Shown here: positions 61,377 through 64,000 of the stretch, piece by piece
How the letters are laid out: the number at the start of each line of letters is the position of its first letter
Position numbering within the stretch: position 1 is the first letter of the stretch
From: Lonicera japonica
Taxonomy: Eukaryota; Streptophyta; Magnoliopsida; Dipsacales; Caprifoliaceae
Assembly (NCBI GenBank): GCA_021464415.1
Contig: CM038467.1
Span: 30,125,248 to 30,189,247, forward strand
Direction of reading: 5' to 3'
Length of the DNA: 64,000 nt
The notes under the pieces: generated by a model
Seen by the model: only the letters and a program-made list of their open reading frames with translations
The model's database searches: none
What the model was told of the DNA's origin: nothing
Program-made: the position numbers and the translations under genes

Positions 61377-62750
61377 ATAACCCAATTGGACCAACTAATA
61401 GTCATATTTGGTTCGGTTATCAAACCGATTCCACCCCTTTTACATAATTCATGTTTAGTCACATGTTACATGAATAACATTAAATTAGAGTATCCTTGAC
61501 GATAGTATAAAAATTGACTTATATATTATATGATCAACCCACTTTGTTAAATATTGTAAAGTCTTGTGTAAATTTTAAAATAATTAATAAGATTTCAATA
61601 CTTGTAAAATATCAATTTAAGCAATGTTTTATTATTTTTTCTTGAATTTTTTTAATATAATTTTATAGTTACATGAATCATGATTTGTAAGTATTGATGA
61701 GTAGATTTTAAATATATAGTTTTTATTAAAATTTATATTTTACATTTATAGTTATTACATTTTTTATTTTTTTCTAAAAATTGAAGAGAAAAAGCTGATG
61801 TGGCATTATAAAATTAGAGTCTATTTTACGCAAATTTTTTATTTAAAAAAACTGTTAGAAATTAAAAAAATATAAATTATATAAATTTTACATAAAACAA
61901 ATATATAGAGAACTGTTAGAGATACTTTTAAATTTTCTTGAAATATTAATGTAACAACATTATTTTTATTTTCCGGAAATAGTAACGTAAGTTTGGTAAG
62001 AAGAAAGATAAATTATTCAAACTCTTGAGGGGAAAGCAGTACAAGTTTAATTTAAAAGTAAAGAGCAAACAATTATAGATTCAATGATTATTCAAAAAGT
62101 ATTTAGATTTGAATCCACGCCTTTTTAGTAAAAGACAATTAAGGACACAAAATGAATAAAAGCAAACCCCTAATTAAGTGATTAAACGGTCATAACTACC
62201 CTTCAATTAAACTTAAAACAAAAAATGAATTAAATAATGTGTCACCACTCCACTTTCTTGGACAACATAATATTTTACAAAGAAATAGGGGACCCCCAAA
62301 TCACTCCTTTTATTTTCTAAGATACAAATGGGACCCATTGAACCAATATAAATTATCATTATTTAAAAAAAGACCACATATATAAAGCTATATAAGCAAA
62401 AAGGAACGTAAAGGATTCAAAGATACTTGAAGTAAATAATTAACATTTATTAATTGAAGTAAAGCACGATTCCATAGATATGATTTTGGTCAAATGATAG
62501 AAATATAACCAAGTCTATCTTTTGACTTAGTGGTATAAGATTATCAGTGTGACAGTCTTGAGATCAATTGAGTTTGCTTTTCAACAATATTTTTAGAACT
62601 ATTAAAATAATACTTGATCAACGGTATAGTTATAAATCGAAAGCGAAAATTAGTCGAACTACATAAAAACTGGTCCAGACACCTTAAGGGCTCGTTTGGT
62701 TGGAGTTTTTGAGGATTCCTGGAATCCTAAATTCCATTTCATGAGGATTA

Positions 62751-63290
62751 TTTTGTTTGGTTGGAGTTTTAGCTAGGAATCCTAAATTCCCCCATTTTGC
62801 CAAAATCTATTCCCTTATAAATTGGAAGGAATCTTAGATTCCCAATTTGAGGAATCCTTTTTTTTTTGTCCAAAAATTGTTTTTTTTTTAGAAAATGAAA
62901 AAAAAAAAAAATTTCCAGAAAATGAAAAAAATTCCAGAAAATTTTCAAAAATATTTTTTTCCCAGAAAGTGAAATTTTTTTCCAGAAAACGAGAAAAATT
63001 ATTTTTTCCCAAAAAATGAAAAAAATTATTTTTTTCCCAGAAAATGGAAAAAAAAAAATTCCCAGAAAGTGAAAAAAATTATTTTTTTCCAGAAAATGAA
63101 AAAAAAAAAAATTTCCCAGAAAATTTAAAATATTATTTTTTCCCAGAAAATTAAAAAATTTATTTTTTCCCCAGAAAGTGAAAAAAAATATTTTTTTTCC
63201 ATCCCTAAAAATGAAAAAAAACATTTTTCCCCAGAAAATTAAAAAAAATAATTTGCCGAGTTCATTCCTAAAACTCCAACCAAACGAGCA
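62751..63290. mobile_element. Tourist-like MITE (inner, nested in the same family)
   Basis: The ends TTTTGTTTGGTTGGAGTTTT and inverted TGCTCGTTTGGTTGGAGTTT are flanked by TTA (62748-62750 and 63291-63293). Excision restores GAGGATTAATGGAATCC in the outer copy. Most of its 540 bp is a minisatellite. Confidence 0.78.
62870..63245. repeat. Minisatellite of CCCAGAAAATGAAAAAAATT-like units
   Basis: About a dozen and a half irregular units of 18-32 bp, each with (C)CCAGAAA(A/G)TGAAAAA and a T/A tract. They produce the spurious Phe/Lys-rich ORFs on both strands (62769-63224). Confidence 0.88.
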
Positions 63291-63393
63291 TTAATGGAAT
63301 CCAATAAAGGATGCCAGGAATAAAGGTTTCCTGGCATCTAAAATGCCAATTCCATTCCTAAAACTCGAACCAAACGAGCCCTAAGGGTAAAAC

Positions 63394-63883
63394 TAGGCCT
63401 GGCAACGAGTCGTGTACGGGTCAGTTTCGTGTCGGGTGAAAAGTGCCTCTTCCCGTACACGACCTGTTTAATAAACAGGTAAAAAATTCAAATTCATACA
63501 CGACCCGCTTAATTAACGAATAATACGACCCGATTCGTTTAACCCTTTTAAAATAAACGGTTCGATTCGGGTCGTATACGAATAACATTTAGTGACCCAC
63601 TAATAATTCAATTAAGTAATTTATATATATATATATATATATAAATTATATTCGGGTTACAAACGGGTTTACACGACCCGAAATCGACTCGTTTATATTT
63701 TTACCGGGTTAAACGGGTTTTATTCGGGTCTCGCGAATATACACGAAATCGACTTGTTTAATAAACGGGTTTGACGGATCAACCCGATTATGACCCGCAC
63801 CCGTTAAGGGCTCACCCAAACCCGGTAAATTCGTGTCGATTTCGTATCGTGTTATCGTGTCGTGTTATAAATTGCCGGGCCTA
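63394..63883. mobile_element. hAT-type MITE with perfect 8-bp TSD
   Basis: The ends TAGGCCTGGCAACGAGTCG and inverted TAGGCCCGGCAATTTATAA are flanked by GGTAAAAC (63386-63393 and 63884-63891). Many subterminal ACGACCCG / CGGGTCGT repeats and a (TA)n centre; 490 bp, no ORF. It lies 12 bp from the outer Tourist-like MITE, within the SINE tail. Confidence 0.87.
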
Positions 63884-64000
63884 GGTAAAACCAAAAAAAT
63901 GATAGACATACAAGGAAGTGTATATTTTTTTCTTTTTGGATTTTTGCCATGAGGTTTTCAGGTTAACTTTTGTACACTTTAACTAATCTTTATTTGCGTA

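Larger units (their letters stand above)
62698..63381. mobile_element. Tourist-like MITE (outer)
   Basis: The inverted ends GGGCTCGTTTGGTTGGAG and GGGCTCGTTTGGTTCGAG are flanked by TAA (62695-62697 and 63382-63384). It contains a second element of the same family at 62751-63290; without it the outer element is about 140 bp. Confidence 0.85.
62507..63897 (+). mobile_element. SINE split by two DNA-transposon insertions
   Basis: The 5' part has a box-A-like TGACTTAGTGGTATAAG and a box-B-like region near 62560. It is followed by the SINE consensus AAAATTAGTCGAACTAC and CTGGTCCAGACACC. Removing the MITEs at 62698-63381 and 63394-63883, with one copy of each target duplication, joins GACACCTTAA to GGGTAAAACC and a run of 7 A, the expected SINE 3' end. 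The flanks AATGATAGAAATA (62494-62506) and AATGATAGACATA (63898-63910) agree at 12 of 13. Confidence 0.8.

Noticed and set aside
62769..63224. 151-codon Phe/Lys-rich frame
   Set aside because: It is read through the minisatellite inside the Tourist-like MITE; low-complexity and repeat-derived.
1..64000. A new multi-gene defence, biosynthetic or regulatory system
   Set aside because: Only two unrelated host genes are supported; everything else is transposon-derived or anonymous AT-rich DNA.

Overview
The window is a stretch of plant nuclear DNA. It is AT-rich, with many (TA)n runs, nested retrotransposons and small inverted-repeat DNA transposons, and its two recognisable host genes have introns. 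A plant-specific phytochrome-interacting bHLH gene and tRNA-derived SINEs with a 3' consensus I associate with asterids (for example Solanaceae) suggest an asterid eudicot. I cannot name the species. No bacterial, organellar or viral gene cluster is present, and I found no convincing new multi-gene system. The interest lies in an unusually readable record of transposon insertions.

Layout. 1-11.8 kb: a decayed Ty1/copia element on the minus strand, split by a SIRE-like solo LTR (TSD CCATC). That solo LTR is itself invaded by a second, internally deleted SIRE-like element (TSD AGTAC) and by a 4.67-kb hAT-type element without transposase. The hAT-type element holds a TA-flanked inverted-repeat element that in turn contains a copy of a MULE-like family. 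11.8-14 kb: anonymous repeat-like DNA. 14-21 kb: two near-identical solo LTRs with perfect 5-bp TSDs (one inside a TRIM-like element), another MULE-like copy, a fold-back element and a possible SINE. 21-42 kb: no gene; tandem duplications, a SINE with intact TSD and a truncated one, three more MULE-like ends, several hAT-type elements with 8-bp TSDs, a Tourist-like MITE and a set of fold-back elements in (TA)n tracts.

42.7-46.1 kb (+): a two-exon gene for a 709-residue Glu/Lys/Val/Pro-rich repeat protein, possibly of the stolon-tip TUB8-like type. 48.4-55.2 kb (-): a PIF3-type phytochrome-interacting bHLH transcription factor gene, with seven coding exons resolved to splice sites and further introns in both UTRs. 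Three short DNA transposons lie in its introns without touching an exon. The two genes converge (tail to tail) on about 2 kb of DNA with no clear gene.

55-64 kb: intergenic, with five hAT-type elements or relics, a homopolymer of 57 A, and a SINE split by a Tourist-like MITE (itself containing a second copy of the same family) and a hAT-type MITE. The two genes do not form a pathway. The PIF-type gene would act in light-responsive transcription; the role of the acidic repeat protein is not known from sequence.
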